From assembly GCF_016107625.1 (NCBI RefSeq), contig NZ_JABASV010000006.1, positions 186,001-250,000 on the forward strand: 64,000 nucleotides of DNA, given 5' to 3'. The DNA comes from Vreelandella alkaliphila. Its GTDB lineage: Bacteria; Pseudomonadota; Gammaproteobacteria; Pseudomonadales; Halomonadaceae. The notes under the pieces were generated by a model. It made no database searches and had not been told where the DNA came from. It was given only the letters and a program-made list of their open reading frames with translations. The translations under genes were made by a program, and so were the position numbers. Positions 22,294-31,302 of the stretch are shown in pieces (position 1 is the first letter of the stretch; each line of letters begins with the position of its first letter).

Positions 22294-23298
22294 GTGAACG
22301 AACTGGTCTTTTTTATCAATAATGTGGTGATTGCAGGTAGCGTCACTGGCTCTATTTATGCCATTGGCGCCATTGGCGTCACGCTAATTTTTAGCATTAT
22401 GCGCTTTGCCCACTTTGCCCATGCCGACATCATGACGTTTGGTGCCTTCATGGTGCTGCTCCTGACGACCGCCTTCCCAGCGGTGGGCGCCAGTATTGGG
22501 GTGCCGACGGCGCTCATCATGCTGCCGCTAGCGATGCTGCTTACTGCAGCACTGGCAGTAGGCATTGATAAGGCGTTCTATAAGCCGCTACGCGCCCATG
22601 GCGTCAAGCCTATCGTGATGGTGATTGGCTCGCTGGGCGTGACACTTATGCTCCAAGGGCTTATCCGGCTATTTTCCGGTACCGGTGGTCAAAGCTTATA
22701 CGTCGATGACCGCAAGGAAATTTTCCGCCTCGCGCTGCCTTTCGAGGGAGTTCGAGCCCCCATCGTGATTACTGAACCACAGATTTATCTGTTTGTGATT
22801 ACGCTAGTGGCCGTGGTCGCCCTGCACCTATTCCTCAATCGCTCACGACTTGGTAAAGCCATGCGCGCCATGTCAGACAACCCAGAACTTGCTCAGGCAT
22901 CTGGTATTAATACCAACACTATCGTGGCCGTCACTTGGGTGATTGCAGGCGCACTGGCGGCAATTGCGGGCACCCTACTGTCACTAGACGTCACGTTTAA
23001 ACCCGACCTAAGTTTCTTCCTACTACTGCCTATTTTCGCGGCGGCCATTGTCGGAGGCGTAGGCCACCCCTACGGGGCCATTGCAGGAGGATTTGTCGTC
23101 GGCTTTGCAGAAACCCTGGCAGTATTTAATTGGAATGTTCTCCTGCGCCCTTTCCGCGACAGTCTACCTACTTGGTTAGAGCTCCCCTCCAACCTCGCCT
23201 TTGTAGGCACTGAGTACAAAATTGTGGTGCCGTTCTTTATTTTGGTAGCCATCTTAGTGTGGCGTCCTACCGGCCTGTTTAAAGGCAAGGTGATCTAA
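22294..23298 (+). CDS. LivH-type ABC transporter permease
   Basis: Inner-membrane permease, 334 residues, about eight helices. The start is a GTG at 22294 with a strong GGGGGAG six bases upstream; an ATG 41 codons earlier lies inside the preceding gene in another frame and is rejected. Motifs include GSIYAIGAIGVTLIF near the N-terminus and ANNP/SDNPELAQASGIN, the cytoplasmic loop that docks the ATPase. It overlaps the next gene by one base (TAATG). Confidence 0.92.
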   Translation: MNELVFFINNVVIAGSVTGSIYAIGAIGVTLIFSIMRFAHFAHADIMTFGAFMVLLLTTAFPAVGASIGVPTALIMLPLAMLLTAALAVGIDKAFYKPLRAHGVKPIVMVIGSLGVTLMLQGLIRLFSGTGGQSLYVDDRKEIFRLALPFEGVRAPIVITEPQIYLFVITLVAVVALHLFLNRSRLGKAMRAMSDNPELAQASGINTNTIVAVTWVIAGALAAIAGTLLSLDVTFKPDLSFFLLLPIFAAAIVGGVGHPYGAIAGGFVVGFAETLAVFNWNVLLRPFRDSLPTWLELPSNLAFVGTEYKIVVPFFILVAILVWRPTGLFKGKVI

Positions 23299-24623
23299 TG
23301 AGCCATTCCACAAAAAACCGTAATCCTGCTTACACGCCCAAAGATGCCACTCCTGAACGGCGCTTTCCGTTGCGCGAACTGGTGCTGTTTGGCGCTCTAT
23401 TAGCTGCCGTGCTAGCGGTTTATGCCGCTATGGGCGCAGCGTACAGCACGCGTATGCTGGTAGAGGCTGCTTGTTACGCCATTCTTGCCCTGGGCCTAAC
23501 GATTCAATGGGGCTATGCCGGGCAGTTTAATGCTGGCGTCATGGGCTTTGTCGCGCTCGGCGGTTTCTGCGCCATGCTATTTAGCGTTCCGGTGAATGAC
23601 GCATTCTGGGGTACCGAACTACCGGGAGAACTTGGCCAAGTTCTGCTGTATGGCATTGCGGCAACCCTGATCGTCGTCGGAGTGACGAAGCTTGACCGAT
23701 TCGGCGTGCCGAAAAAGCTACGCACCGTGCTCGCCATCGTGATCGGAATCGTACTCTATTTGATTGTCATCAGCCTGCTGCGCGAAGTGACCAGCCAAAT
23801 ACAGTCTCAAGCGGGCTTTATTGGCGGATTTGGCTTGCCTGCCTGGGTGGGCTGGATTGTAGGTGGCGCGCTTGCTGGCGGCGTTGGTTACTTTATTGGC
23901 CACGTTTGCCTTGGCCTACGCAGCGACTACCTCGCCATTGCCACCCTGGGTATCGCGGAAATCATCAAAGCTTTTTTGAAAAATTCCGACTGGCTGACAC
24001 GCGGCACTGCCACGGTATCGCCTCTCCCTTGGCCTACCCCCGGCCCGGCTGAACTCGGCTTTACGCTTTCCCGAGCAATTTATCTCTCAGTGACAGCTGT
24101 CGTGATCGCAGTGATTTTCTTTTTACTCCATCGGGCTTACCACGCCCCCTGGGGAAGAATGATTCGCGCGATTCGCGATAACGAAGTCTCATCAGCGGCC
24201 ATGGGTAAAGATATCAACAAGCGGCGCTTGGAGATTTTCGTATTAGGCTGCATTTTGATGGGCCTTGGCGGCGGCATGTTAGGCACCTTTAACAGCCTGT
24301 TTGACCCTCAGGGTTACTTGCCTCTCAACCACACCTTCCTGGTGCTGGTCATGGTTATTTTAGGTGGCCCAGGTAATAACCTTGGCACCATTTTTGGGGC
24401 GGTCGCGGTTTATATCATTTGGATTATGTCAGAACCGCTGGCGCTATTCTTAATGCAACTAGCGGTCACGCTGGGGGAAAATGCCTTCGGCTGGGAAGCG
24501 CCTAGCAATATGGATAGCCGAGCACTGCAAGCAAGGGTTCTAGTAATCGGTATGTTGATTACCCTGGTACTACGCTTTGCTCCGAAAGGTCTGTTGCCAG
24601 AGAAAATAAAAACCCACGGTTAA
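23298..24623 (+). CDS. LivM-type ABC transporter permease
   Basis: Second permease subunit, 441 residues and about ten helices. It carries GLRSDYLAIATLGIAEI and RDNEVSSAAMGKDINKRRL, the EAA-like loop contacting the ATPases. It starts on the A of the preceding stop (TAATG), so the two permeases are made together. Ends before a bidirectional terminator shared with the convergent binding-protein gene. Confidence 0.92.
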   Translation: MSHSTKNRNPAYTPKDATPERRFPLRELVLFGALLAAVLAVYAAMGAAYSTRMLVEAACYAILALGLTIQWGYAGQFNAGVMGFVALGGFCAMLFSVPVNDAFWGTELPGELGQVLLYGIAATLIVVGVTKLDRFGVPKKLRTVLAIVIGIVLYLIVISLLREVTSQIQSQAGFIGGFGLPAWVGWIVGGALAGGVGYFIGHVCLGLRSDYLAIATLGIAEIIKAFLKNSDWLTRGTATVSPLPWPTPGPAELGFTLSRAIYLSVTAVVIAVIFFLLHRAYHAPWGRMIRAIRDNEVSSAAMGKDINKRRLEIFVLGCILMGLGGGMLGTFNSLFDPQGYLPLNHTFLVLVMVILGGPGNNLGTIFGAVAVYIIWIMSEPLALFLMQLAVTLGENAFGWEAPSNMDSRALQARVLVIGMLITLVLRFAPKGLLPEKIKTHG

Positions 24624-24670
24624 CGTCCTCACAGTGCTAAAAATTCACCGTGCTAAAAACTTACAGTGCT

Positions 24671-24702
24671 AAAAAAACGCCCCAGGCTCGCTTGGGGCGT
24701 TT
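24671..24702. terminator. Bidirectional terminator between permease and binding-protein genes
   Basis: A ten-base-pair stem (AAACGCCCCA / TGGGGCGTTT) with an 8-base loop lies between two convergent genes. A-run on the left and T-run on the right give usable T tracts on both strands. Confidence 0.88.
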
Positions 24703-24731
24703 CGGTTATTGCTTCAGTAGCGTCATTTTGA

Positions 24732-25940
24732 CTAGAGGTCAACCAAGCCCTTGCCGGTGAACGAGCCGTCTTCTACCACCATTTCCACAACAACCCCAGG
24801 CACGTCGCCGTTTTCATTAAACTCATGAGAGCCAGAGGCGCCTTCGTAGTTGATTTCGGTACCTGCTGCGATCAGCTCAAGCGCTTTTTCCCACTCACCC
24901 GGCAGTATCACTTCGCCTGGCGCACTGGAAACACTGCGTAGCGCTTCAGAAAGCCCTTCACGCTCGGCACTGCCATTTTGCTCAATAGCCAACGCTACTA
25001 GGAAGGCCGCGTCATAAGCCTGGGCAGCAAACACGGCACTAGGATCAATGTCTGCCGCAGTAGCCGCTTCATTAAAGATGTCCGTGCCGGGGAGATCAGG
25101 GCTACCAGGCCGTGTGGCGATCATGCCGTCTAGCACGTCTGCGCCAATCGCTTCTATTAAGCTATCACCCACCATGCCATCGGCACCCACATACTGGGTG
25201 AACATGCCGCTTTCGTAGGCTTGGCGCAGCACCGTCTGACCAGAGGTATCGGCATAGGCCAGCACGACCAGCGTGTCTGCGCCACTTGAAGAAAGCGAAC
25301 CAAGCTCAGAGCGGTAGTCGGCACGGTTATCTTCGTGTGCGAGGTTTTCGGCTATTTCGCCACCGCCCGCTTCAAAGGCGCCACTGAAGGCATCCGATAA
25401 GCCACGGCCATAGTCGTTGTTAACGTAGGTCACCGCGACAAAGTCGATACCTTTATCAAGCAGTAGCTTAGCAAGCATTTCGCCCTGGAAGGCATCCGAT
25501 GGTACGGTACGGAAAACCAAGTCGTTATCATCCAACTCAGAAACGGCGGGCGCCGTTGACGCGGGTGAGACCATCAACACACCGCCTGGAATGGCTGCGT
25601 TATTAGCAGCAGCAATCGTCGCCCCAGTACATAAAGCGCCGACAATCGCGGTGACTTGCTCAGAGTTCACCATACGATCTGCGGCGTTAGACGCCGCCGA
25701 TGCATCCGAGCAGGTGGTATCCCCTGAAGGCATTTCCAATGTTTGCCCACCCAAGATACCGCCCTGCTCATTTATCTGCGCAACGGCAAGCTGAGCACCT
25801 GCAAAAATGGGTGGCGTCAGGCTTTCAATTCCCCCGGTAAAGCCGCCCAAGAAGCCAACTTTGACCTCCGCCTGGGCCATGCCCGCTAAAGCGAGTGATG
25901 AGGCCGCAACGGCGGTGGCTAATGTGCGCTTATTAATCAT
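24732..25940 (-). CDS. ABC transporter substrate-binding protein (LivJ/amino-acid type)
   Basis: Periplasmic binding protein, 402 residues. It begins MINKRTLATAVAASSLALAG with a signal peptide cleaved after AQA (about residue 24), then VKVGFLGGFTGGIESL, the start of a type I periplasmic fold. ATG 25940 has GGGAG upstream; the frame runs much further upstream but that stretch does not look like protein of this family. It surely serves the adjacent LivGFHM-type system, although it is transcribed in the opposite direction, which lets its dose be set separately. Substrate unknown. Confidence 0.92.
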   Translation of the reverse strand: MINKRTLATAVAASSLALAGMAQAEVKVGFLGGFTGGIESLTPPIFAGAQLAVAQINEQGGILGGQTLEMPSGDTTCSDASAASNAADRMVNSEQVTAIVGALCTGATIAAANNAAIPGGVLMVSPASTAPAVSELDDNDLVFRTVPSDAFQGEMLAKLLLDKGIDFVAVTYVNNDYGRGLSDAFSGAFEAGGGEIAENLAHEDNRADYRSELGSLSSSGADTLVVLAYADTSGQTVLRQAYESGMFTQYVGADGMVGDSLIEAIGADVLDGMIATRPGSPDLPGTDIFNEAATAADIDPSAVFAAQAYDAAFLVALAIEQNGSAEREGLSEALRSVSSAPGEVILPGEWEKALELIAAGTEINYEGASGSHEFNENGDVPGVVVEMVVEDGSFTGKGLVDL

Positions 25941-26037
25941 ATTATTGGTCGCTCCCAGTATATTAAGTGCCCCGACTGTCCAGCGCGGGACTCCTCTTAA
26001 TCTGGAACCGTAACGCCAAAAACACAAGCAACGCTTT

Positions 26038-26283
26038 CTAACGCTCCTCTTCTTCATCAGCATTTTGGCGACGTTCAGCCACCTGTTTTTGGTAACGCTT
26101 ATTTTGATACAGTCGCACCAACGCAATCGTAAGCGCCGACGCCACCATGAGAGCCAGCACAACTCCCTGCCAGGGGCGGGCAGCATCGCCCATCACGGTT
26201 TCCAACGTAATAATCAGCATTAAACCCAGCGCCTGCGACCCAATGGCCAGCGCCCGCAGTATGTCGAAAGCGGGTTGTGGCAT
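26038..26283 (-). CDS. Small two-helix membrane protein, unknown function
   Basis: 81 residues with hydrophobic segments at about 10-30 and 40-58, and a highly charged tail ending NADEEEER. I do not recognise the family. Two ATGs are possible, 26289 and 26283; the second is preferred because GGAG lies six bases before it, whereas it abuts the first. It lies upstream of the binding-protein gene on the same strand, 97 bases away, and is divergent from the TlpA-like gene. Confidence 0.7.
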   Translation of the reverse strand: MPQPAFDILRALAIGSQALGLMLIITLETVMGDAARPWQGVVLALMVASALTIALVRLYQNKRYQKQVAERRQNADEEEER

Positions 26284-26349
26284 AGACATCTCCGTAATGT
26301 TTAACGTGCGTGGTATGGTTCACCAGTGTACCTGCTTAACGGAAAAATC

Positions 26350-27153
26350 ATGAATGCGATTGCCATTGGACCACTGCTGATCTCCACCCCTAGGCTATAT
26401 GCCCTAGGCTGCGCGCTACTACTGTTATTGGCTAGCCGCTATCTGCTGGGATTAACGTCTTCTCAGCATGGGCGCTGGTTCAACGGGCTATTGGTGGTAT
26501 GGCTACTGACGGCCCGGATTGTTTTTGTCGTGCTCAACTGGGAAAGCTACAGCTCAGAACCGCTTGAGGCGTTCAAGCTATGGCAGCCCGGTTACAATGC
26601 GCTGGGTGGCCTAATCGCGGGGTTAGTTTGGACAGTCTGGGCACTGCGCGAGCGGCTTCTGTCGCTCATCGGCGGCCTTGCCATGTTGGTTGGCACGGCA
26701 AGCCTGTGGCTAGTCTTGGTAACGCTTGCCCCCTTGGGCAATGAATTTGCTATTGACGCGTTGCCGGAGGTGACTTTAGACGATGTGGACGGCAACGCAG
26801 TGCATCTACCTTCGCTGGCCGAAAGCAGTGATCTCATTATCGTTAATCTATGGGCGACCTGGTGCCCACCCTGCCTGCGGGAGATGCCGCTGCTTGAAGA
26901 AGCAGCAAAGCGTGAAGGTGTCAGCGTGGTAGTCGCTAACCAAGGCGAAGACTTACTGCCGATAGTGCGCTATCTAGACGAGCAGGCACTGGATTTTCGC
27001 TACGCACTGCGTGACCCAAGCCAAACGCTAATGGCGCAATTTCAAGCGCCAGGCCTGCCCACCACGGTACTTTTTGATCGCCAGGGCAACACGTTGGATG
27101 TCCACGTTGGCGAGTTAACCCGAGCCCAGCTGGAACGCTGGTTAAAAGATTGA
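26350..27153 (+). CDS. TlpA-type thioredoxin with an Lgt-like membrane module
   Basis: 267 residues in two parts. Residues 1-125 form about four membrane helices whose sequence ARIVFVVLNWESYSSEPLEA through to GGLIAG resembles the corresponding part of prolipoprotein diacylglyceryl transferase (Lgt), but the later Lgt catalytic regions are missing. Residues 130-267 form a thioredoxin fold with the redox site WCPPC (as in TlpA/DsbE) and the cis-proline GLPTT. Likely a membrane-anchored periplasmic thiol reductase. The start ATG 26350 has only a weak GGA; a GTG at 26326 is possible. Confidence 0.85.
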   Translation: MNAIAIGPLLISTPRLYALGCALLLLLASRYLLGLTSSQHGRWFNGLLVVWLLTARIVFVVLNWESYSSEPLEAFKLWQPGYNALGGLIAGLVWTVWALRERLLSLIGGLAMLVGTASLWLVLVTLAPLGNEFAIDALPEVTLDDVDGNAVHLPSLAESSDLIIVNLWATWCPPCLREMPLLEEAAKREGVSVVVANQGEDLLPIVRYLDEQALDFRYALRDPSQTLMAQFQAPGLPTTVLFDRQGNTLDVHVGELTRAQLERWLKD

Positions 27154-27267
27154 CCACGATAGACCTTAATCCCCCCGCCGCTTTGCGTTAGAATCCCCCG
27201 CCCTGTTGCCACCGGAAACCTGCCCCGGTGGCGTACAACCTGTTTCTGTAGACTTCCTCGAGGCATC

Positions 27268-30213
27268 ATGAGCGATTTTTCTCCCGGCCAGCGTTGGATT
27301 AGCGACGGCGAGGCTGAGCTTGGACTCGGCACCGTGCTTAACTGCGACGCCCGTAGCGTTACCATTTTGTTCAGTGCCAGCCAGGAAACCCGTACGTACA
27401 ACACTCGCCAAGCCCCCTTAACTCGCGTCATGTTCGGCGGTGGCGACCGCGTGATTTCTGCTGATGGCTGGCAGATGATCGTAGACGATAGCAAAGAGAC
27501 CAGCGGCTTAATCACTTATATTGGCGAAGATAGCGACGGTAATCCTCGTGAGTTATCCGAGGCAAAGCTTGCCGATACCATGCAGTTTGATCAGGCGCGC
27601 GACCGGCTGCTGACTGGCCAGGTTGATCGCAATGATTGGTTTGATCTGCGCTTTCGCACGCTACACCACTATCAGCGCATCGAGCAGCACAGCGCCCTGG
27701 GCTTTGCTGGGCCTCGTATCGACCTGATTCCCCACCAGCTTTATATCGCTGATGAAGTGGCAGGCCGCCATGCGCCACGTGTCTTGCTTGCGGACGAGGT
27801 TGGGCTGGGTAAAACGATCGAGGCTGGGTTGGTTCTGCACCGCCTCCTCCTGGCCGGCCGAGTAGAACGCGCATTAATTTTGGTGCCTGACAGCCTTACC
27901 CACCAATGGCTAGTAGAGCTTTTACGCCGTTTCTCACTCAAGGTCAGCTTGCTAGATGAGCAGCAAAGTCTCGCCCACGGTAGCGCTAACCCATTTGAAA
28001 GCGCCCAAATAGTACTGGCCAGCCAAGGTTGGCTATTCGCCAACACACATCGTCAAGAACAGGCCCTAGCGAGCCACTTTGACCTGCTGATCGTCGATGA
28101 AGCCCATCACCTCGACTGGAGCCCTGATGGCAGCGGCCCAGGCTATCAGTGCGTCGAACAGCTTGCTGCTGATATTCCTGGTTTATTGCTGCTGACGGCT
28201 ACGCCAGAGCAGATGGGGGTGGAGAGCCATTTTGCTCGCCTGCGCTTGCTAGATGCCGAGCGTTACCACGATATCGAACGCTTTAAAGACGAAGAGCATC
28301 ATTACATTGCTGTCGCTCAAGCCATTGATGCCTTGGATGAGCTACCCAATACCTCCGAGGCACGTGAACGGGTCGATAATGTCGCGGACGACCGCGATAG
28401 TCAGGCGCTGCTAGCAACGTTATGCAACCCTGAAGCAAGCACCGAACAGCAGAATGCTGCTCGCGCCCAGTTACGCGATGCTCTACTTGATCGTCACGGT
28501 ACCGGGCGCGTCATGTTCCGCAACAGCCGCCGTCATGTGGGCGGGTTCCCGGAACGTCGCCTGCACCTAGCTCAGTTGGAACTCCCATCGGCCTATCGTC
28601 GCGTGCTACGTCGCTTGGAACGCGATGAGGACTACCTGGATGAGTTGCTGATTGAAACGGGCATGGATCACCCGGACGTATTGATCTATCCAGACACGAT
28701 GTACCGTGAGCTCAGCAACGACCCACTTAACACCGAATCCTGGTGGCATATCGACCCACGAGTAAACTGGCTGCTGGAAAAACTTAGCGACGATAGCGAT
28801 AGCGGCTTTGCCAACGACAAAGTGCTGATTATTGCTCACCACAGAGAAACCGCTGAAGGACTTGCCGAAGGGCTGCGCGTCCTAGGCGGCTATCACGCAC
28901 CGGTGTTCCACGAAGGGCTATCGCTGGTGGAGCGTGACCGGGCCGCAGCGGCATTTGCCGATGAAGAAGACGGCTGCCAAGTGCTGGTGTGCTCTGAAAT
29001 TGGCTCAGAAGGCCGCAACTTTCAGTTCTGCCGCCACTTGGTGATGTTTGATATGCCACAGCATCCCGACCAGTTGGAGCAGCGTATCGGCCGCCTCGAT
29101 CGGATAGGGCAGCGCCACGCAATTGAACTCCATGCCCCCACCTTCACTGGCAGCCCAGGCGAGCGCCTGCTGCGCTGGTACCACGAAGGCATGGATGCTT
29201 TTAGCGCGCCTCACGGCATTGGCAGCGACCTCTTTGATGCGTTTGGCGATGCTCTGGCCGATGCGTTACTCGATGATGAAATGCTCAATGAGATCATCGA
29301 TGAAACCCGTGAAATGTTCACCGCCAAATTGGCTGAGCGGGACGCAGGTCGTAACCGACTGCTAGAACTAAACGCCTGCCGCCCTGCCCGTGCTCAGCAG
29401 GTAATTGATGCGGTGCGTGAGCTGGATGAAGACCCAGCGCTGCCGCGTTTTGTAGAGCGCGCCCTGGATATTTTTGGCGTAGACAGTCAAGAGATTGGCA
29501 ATGGCTTGCTTTATTTACAGCCTAGCCAACACATGCTGGATGGGCTCCCCGGGCTAGTGAAAGGTGAAGAGGGCTTTTCGGCCACTTACAGCCGTTCGCT
29601 AGCGCTTGCACGAGACGATATTCAGCGACTCTCTTGGGAACACCCGCTGCTGCGCGAAATGATGGAGCGCATTCTAGATGGCACGATGGGGAACACTGCG
29701 TTGGCGCTATTACGCCACCCAGCCATTCCCAGCGGCCGTTTAATGGCTGAACTGGTGTTCCGCACCCAGTGCCCTGCACCTAAATCGCTGCACCTCAACC
29801 GCTTCCTACCGCCTACGGCAGTGCGCGTCCTGCTTGATGAATCAGGCGCAAACCTAACCAGCAAGATCTCCTTCACTGGCCTTGGCAAGAATCTGCAGAA
29901 AGTTAACAAATCACTGGCACGAGATTTGATCAAGAGTCGCCATGACCAGCTACGTACGCTCCTCATTCAGGGGGAAGGTGAAGCCGAACGTGAACTGCCC
30001 AGCATCGTGGAAAGCGCTGAAACACGCATGCGAGCTCAGTTAGATGCAGAACTAGCCCGCTTGACCGCCCTGGCAGAGCACAACCCAGCTGTTCGTAGTG
30101 AAGAGCTTGAGGCGCTGAAGCAAGAGCGCCAAGCGCTCAGCGACGCGATAGAAAACACTCGCTTACGGCTTGATTCCGTGCGAGTGATAATCACCGTCGA
30201 CCCCAACGCCTAA
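27268..30213 (+). CDS. rapA: RNA polymerase-associated helicase-like protein RapA
   Basis: 981 residues (E. coli 968). RapA/HepA is a Swi2/Snf2 ATPase that binds core RNA polymerase and recycles it after transcription. The N-terminal Tudor-like part (SPGQRWISDGEAELGLGTV) is followed by Walker A ADEVGLGKTIEAGL, the DEAH box VDEAHH, and the second helicase lobe with QRIGRLDRIGQRH. Full length, no frameshift. A hairpin GCCACCGG/CCGGTGGC (27208-27232) lies in its leader. Convergent with the next gene, only 10 bases apart. Confidence 0.96.
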   Translation: MSDFSPGQRWISDGEAELGLGTVLNCDARSVTILFSASQETRTYNTRQAPLTRVMFGGGDRVISADGWQMIVDDSKETSGLITYIGEDSDGNPRELSEAKLADTMQFDQARDRLLTGQVDRNDWFDLRFRTLHHYQRIEQHSALGFAGPRIDLIPHQLYIADEVAGRHAPRVLLADEVGLGKTIEAGLVLHRLLLAGRVERALILVPDSLTHQWLVELLRRFSLKVSLLDEQQSLAHGSANPFESAQIVLASQGWLFANTHRQEQALASHFDLLIVDEAHHLDWSPDGSGPGYQCVEQLAADIPGLLLLTATPEQMGVESHFARLRLLDAERYHDIERFKDEEHHYIAVAQAIDALDELPNTSEARERVDNVADDRDSQALLATLCNPEASTEQQNAARAQLRDALLDRHGTGRVMFRNSRRHVGGFPERRLHLAQLELPSAYRRVLRRLERDEDYLDELLIETGMDHPDVLIYPDTMYRELSNDPLNTESWWHIDPRVNWLLEKLSDDSDSGFANDKVLIIAHHRETAEGLAEGLRVLGGYHAPVFHEGLSLVERDRAAAAFADEEDGCQVLVCSEIGSEGRNFQFCRHLVMFDMPQHPDQLEQRIGRLDRIGQRHAIELHAPTFTGSPGERLLRWYHEGMDAFSAPHGIGSDLFDAFGDALADALLDDEMLNEIIDETREMFTAKLAERDAGRNRLLELNACRPARAQQVIDAVRELDEDPALPRFVERALDIFGVDSQEIGNGLLYLQPSQHMLDGLPGLVKGEEGFSATYSRSLALARDDIQRLSWEHPLLREMMERILDGTMGNTALALLRHPAIPSGRLMAELVFRTQCPAPKSLHLNRFLPPTAVRVLLDESGANLTSKISFTGLGKNLQKVNKSLARDLIKSRHDQLRTLLIQGEGEAERELPSIVESAETRMRAQLDAELARLTALAEHNPAVRSEELEALKQERQALSDAIENTRLRLDSVRVIITVDPNA

Positions 30214-30223
30214 CGCGGAAAGA

Positions 30224-31126
30224 CTAAAGAATCGCCTCTAACGCCTTATCAAGGGTCGGGTACTGAAAGGTAAATCCAGCCTCGGTAAGGCGTGCAGGGC
30301 GCATATCGGCCCCGGTCAGCAACAGCTGCGACATTTCTCCGAAGCCCGCTTTCAGTACAAAAGCGGGCACGGGGAAAATCGCCGGCCGGTGAAGCTGCTT
30401 AGCCAGCGTTTTCGTGAACTCAGCATTCGTCACTGGGTGCGGCGCACTGCCATTAAACGCGCCTGAAAGCGTTGATTCGTTCATCAGAAACATAATCGCT
30501 GCCACAAGATCATCACGATGAATCCAGGGCATAAACTGTGCGCCGCTTCCAAAACGCCCCCCAAGTCCGAGCTTAAAGGGTGGCAGCATCTTCTGCAGCG
30601 TACCGCCCCCTGCCTCAAGCACTAAACCAATACGCAGTATCGCTAAGCGAACGCCCATCGCCTCAATCGGTTTTGCCGCTGCTTCCCACTGCGCACAAAG
30701 CTGATGAGCAAACTCATCGTTGGGCGGCGTTGTTTCATCCACCACCTTGTCGCCTTGATCGCCGTAATAGCCCATCGCAGAGCCGCTAATCATCACGCTG
30801 GGTAACGCTTGCCCGTTGGCTTCGAGCTGCTCACAAAGCGTAATCAGTTGCTGCGTACTGTCGATACGAGAGCGAATTAGTGTCTCTTTTTGGCTATTAC
30901 TCCAGCGCTTTGCAGCAATCGATTCACCGGCAAGGTTCACCAACACCTCCGGAGGGGTGTCCATAAATGCCTGAGCGCTATCACGAATATCGCAGGCTTT
31001 TGGCAACCTACCACGCACCTGATACGGGGCCCGGGAAACCACCTGCACATCATGCCCTTGGGTGAGAAGTTGTTGGCAGAGCCGCTGACCAACAAAGCCG
31101 CTACCTCCGGTGATTAATACCCGCAT
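30224..31126 (-). CDS. TIGR01777-family NAD(P)-binding epimerase-like protein
   Basis: 300 residues of the extended short-chain dehydrogenase type, related to E. coli YfcH. The N-terminus MRVLITGGSGFVGQRLCQQL contains the nucleotide loop GGSGFVG; SGSAMGYYGDQGD carries the catalytic Ser/Tyr region and HPVTNAEFT is typical of the C-terminal DUF1731 part. The substrate is unknown for the family. AGGAG precedes the ATG. It is divergent from the renalase-like gene across a 176-base AT-rich spacer. Confidence 0.88.
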   Translation of the reverse strand: MRVLITGGSGFVGQRLCQQLLTQGHDVQVVSRAPYQVRGRLPKACDIRDSAQAFMDTPPEVLVNLAGESIAAKRWSNSQKETLIRSRIDSTQQLITLCEQLEANGQALPSVMISGSAMGYYGDQGDKVVDETTPPNDEFAHQLCAQWEAAAKPIEAMGVRLAILRIGLVLEAGGGTLQKMLPPFKLGLGGRFGSGAQFMPWIHRDDLVAAIMFLMNESTLSGAFNGSAPHPVTNAEFTKTLAKQLHRPAIFPVPAFVLKAGFGEMSQLLLTGADMRPARLTEAGFTFQYPTLDKALEAIL

Positions 31127-31234
31127 GGTGTCACTCCTATGGTTGGTTAAGATGGCTAGCGTATGCCCGCGTCGACGCTGAACTGCAAAGCTGGGAATAG
31201 CCGTCAGCTAAATGATCATTGCATAATATTTTAT

Positions 31235-31251
31235 TGTACGATATCTATACA
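31235..31251 (+). promoter_or_regulatory. Candidate operator upstream of the renalase-like gene
   Basis: TGTA and TACA form an inverted repeat nine bases apart (TGTACG...TATACA) about 50 bases before the start at 31303. The site overlaps a possible promoter, TTGCAT (31219-31224) and TATCTA (31242-31247). The half-sites resemble the TGTAC elements in front of the MerR-family gene downstream. Weak evidence. Confidence 0.3.
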
Positions 31252-31302
31252 CAAATGCTACATGCTGACCATTGCACATTTCATTAGCCGTTGCGAGTTC
31301 CT

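Noticed and set aside
25941-26186. N-terminal extension of the binding protein (82 extra codons)
   Set aside because: Arg/Trp-rich and unlike the family, it overlaps the small membrane gene; the ATG at 25940 with GGGAG begins a proper signal peptide.
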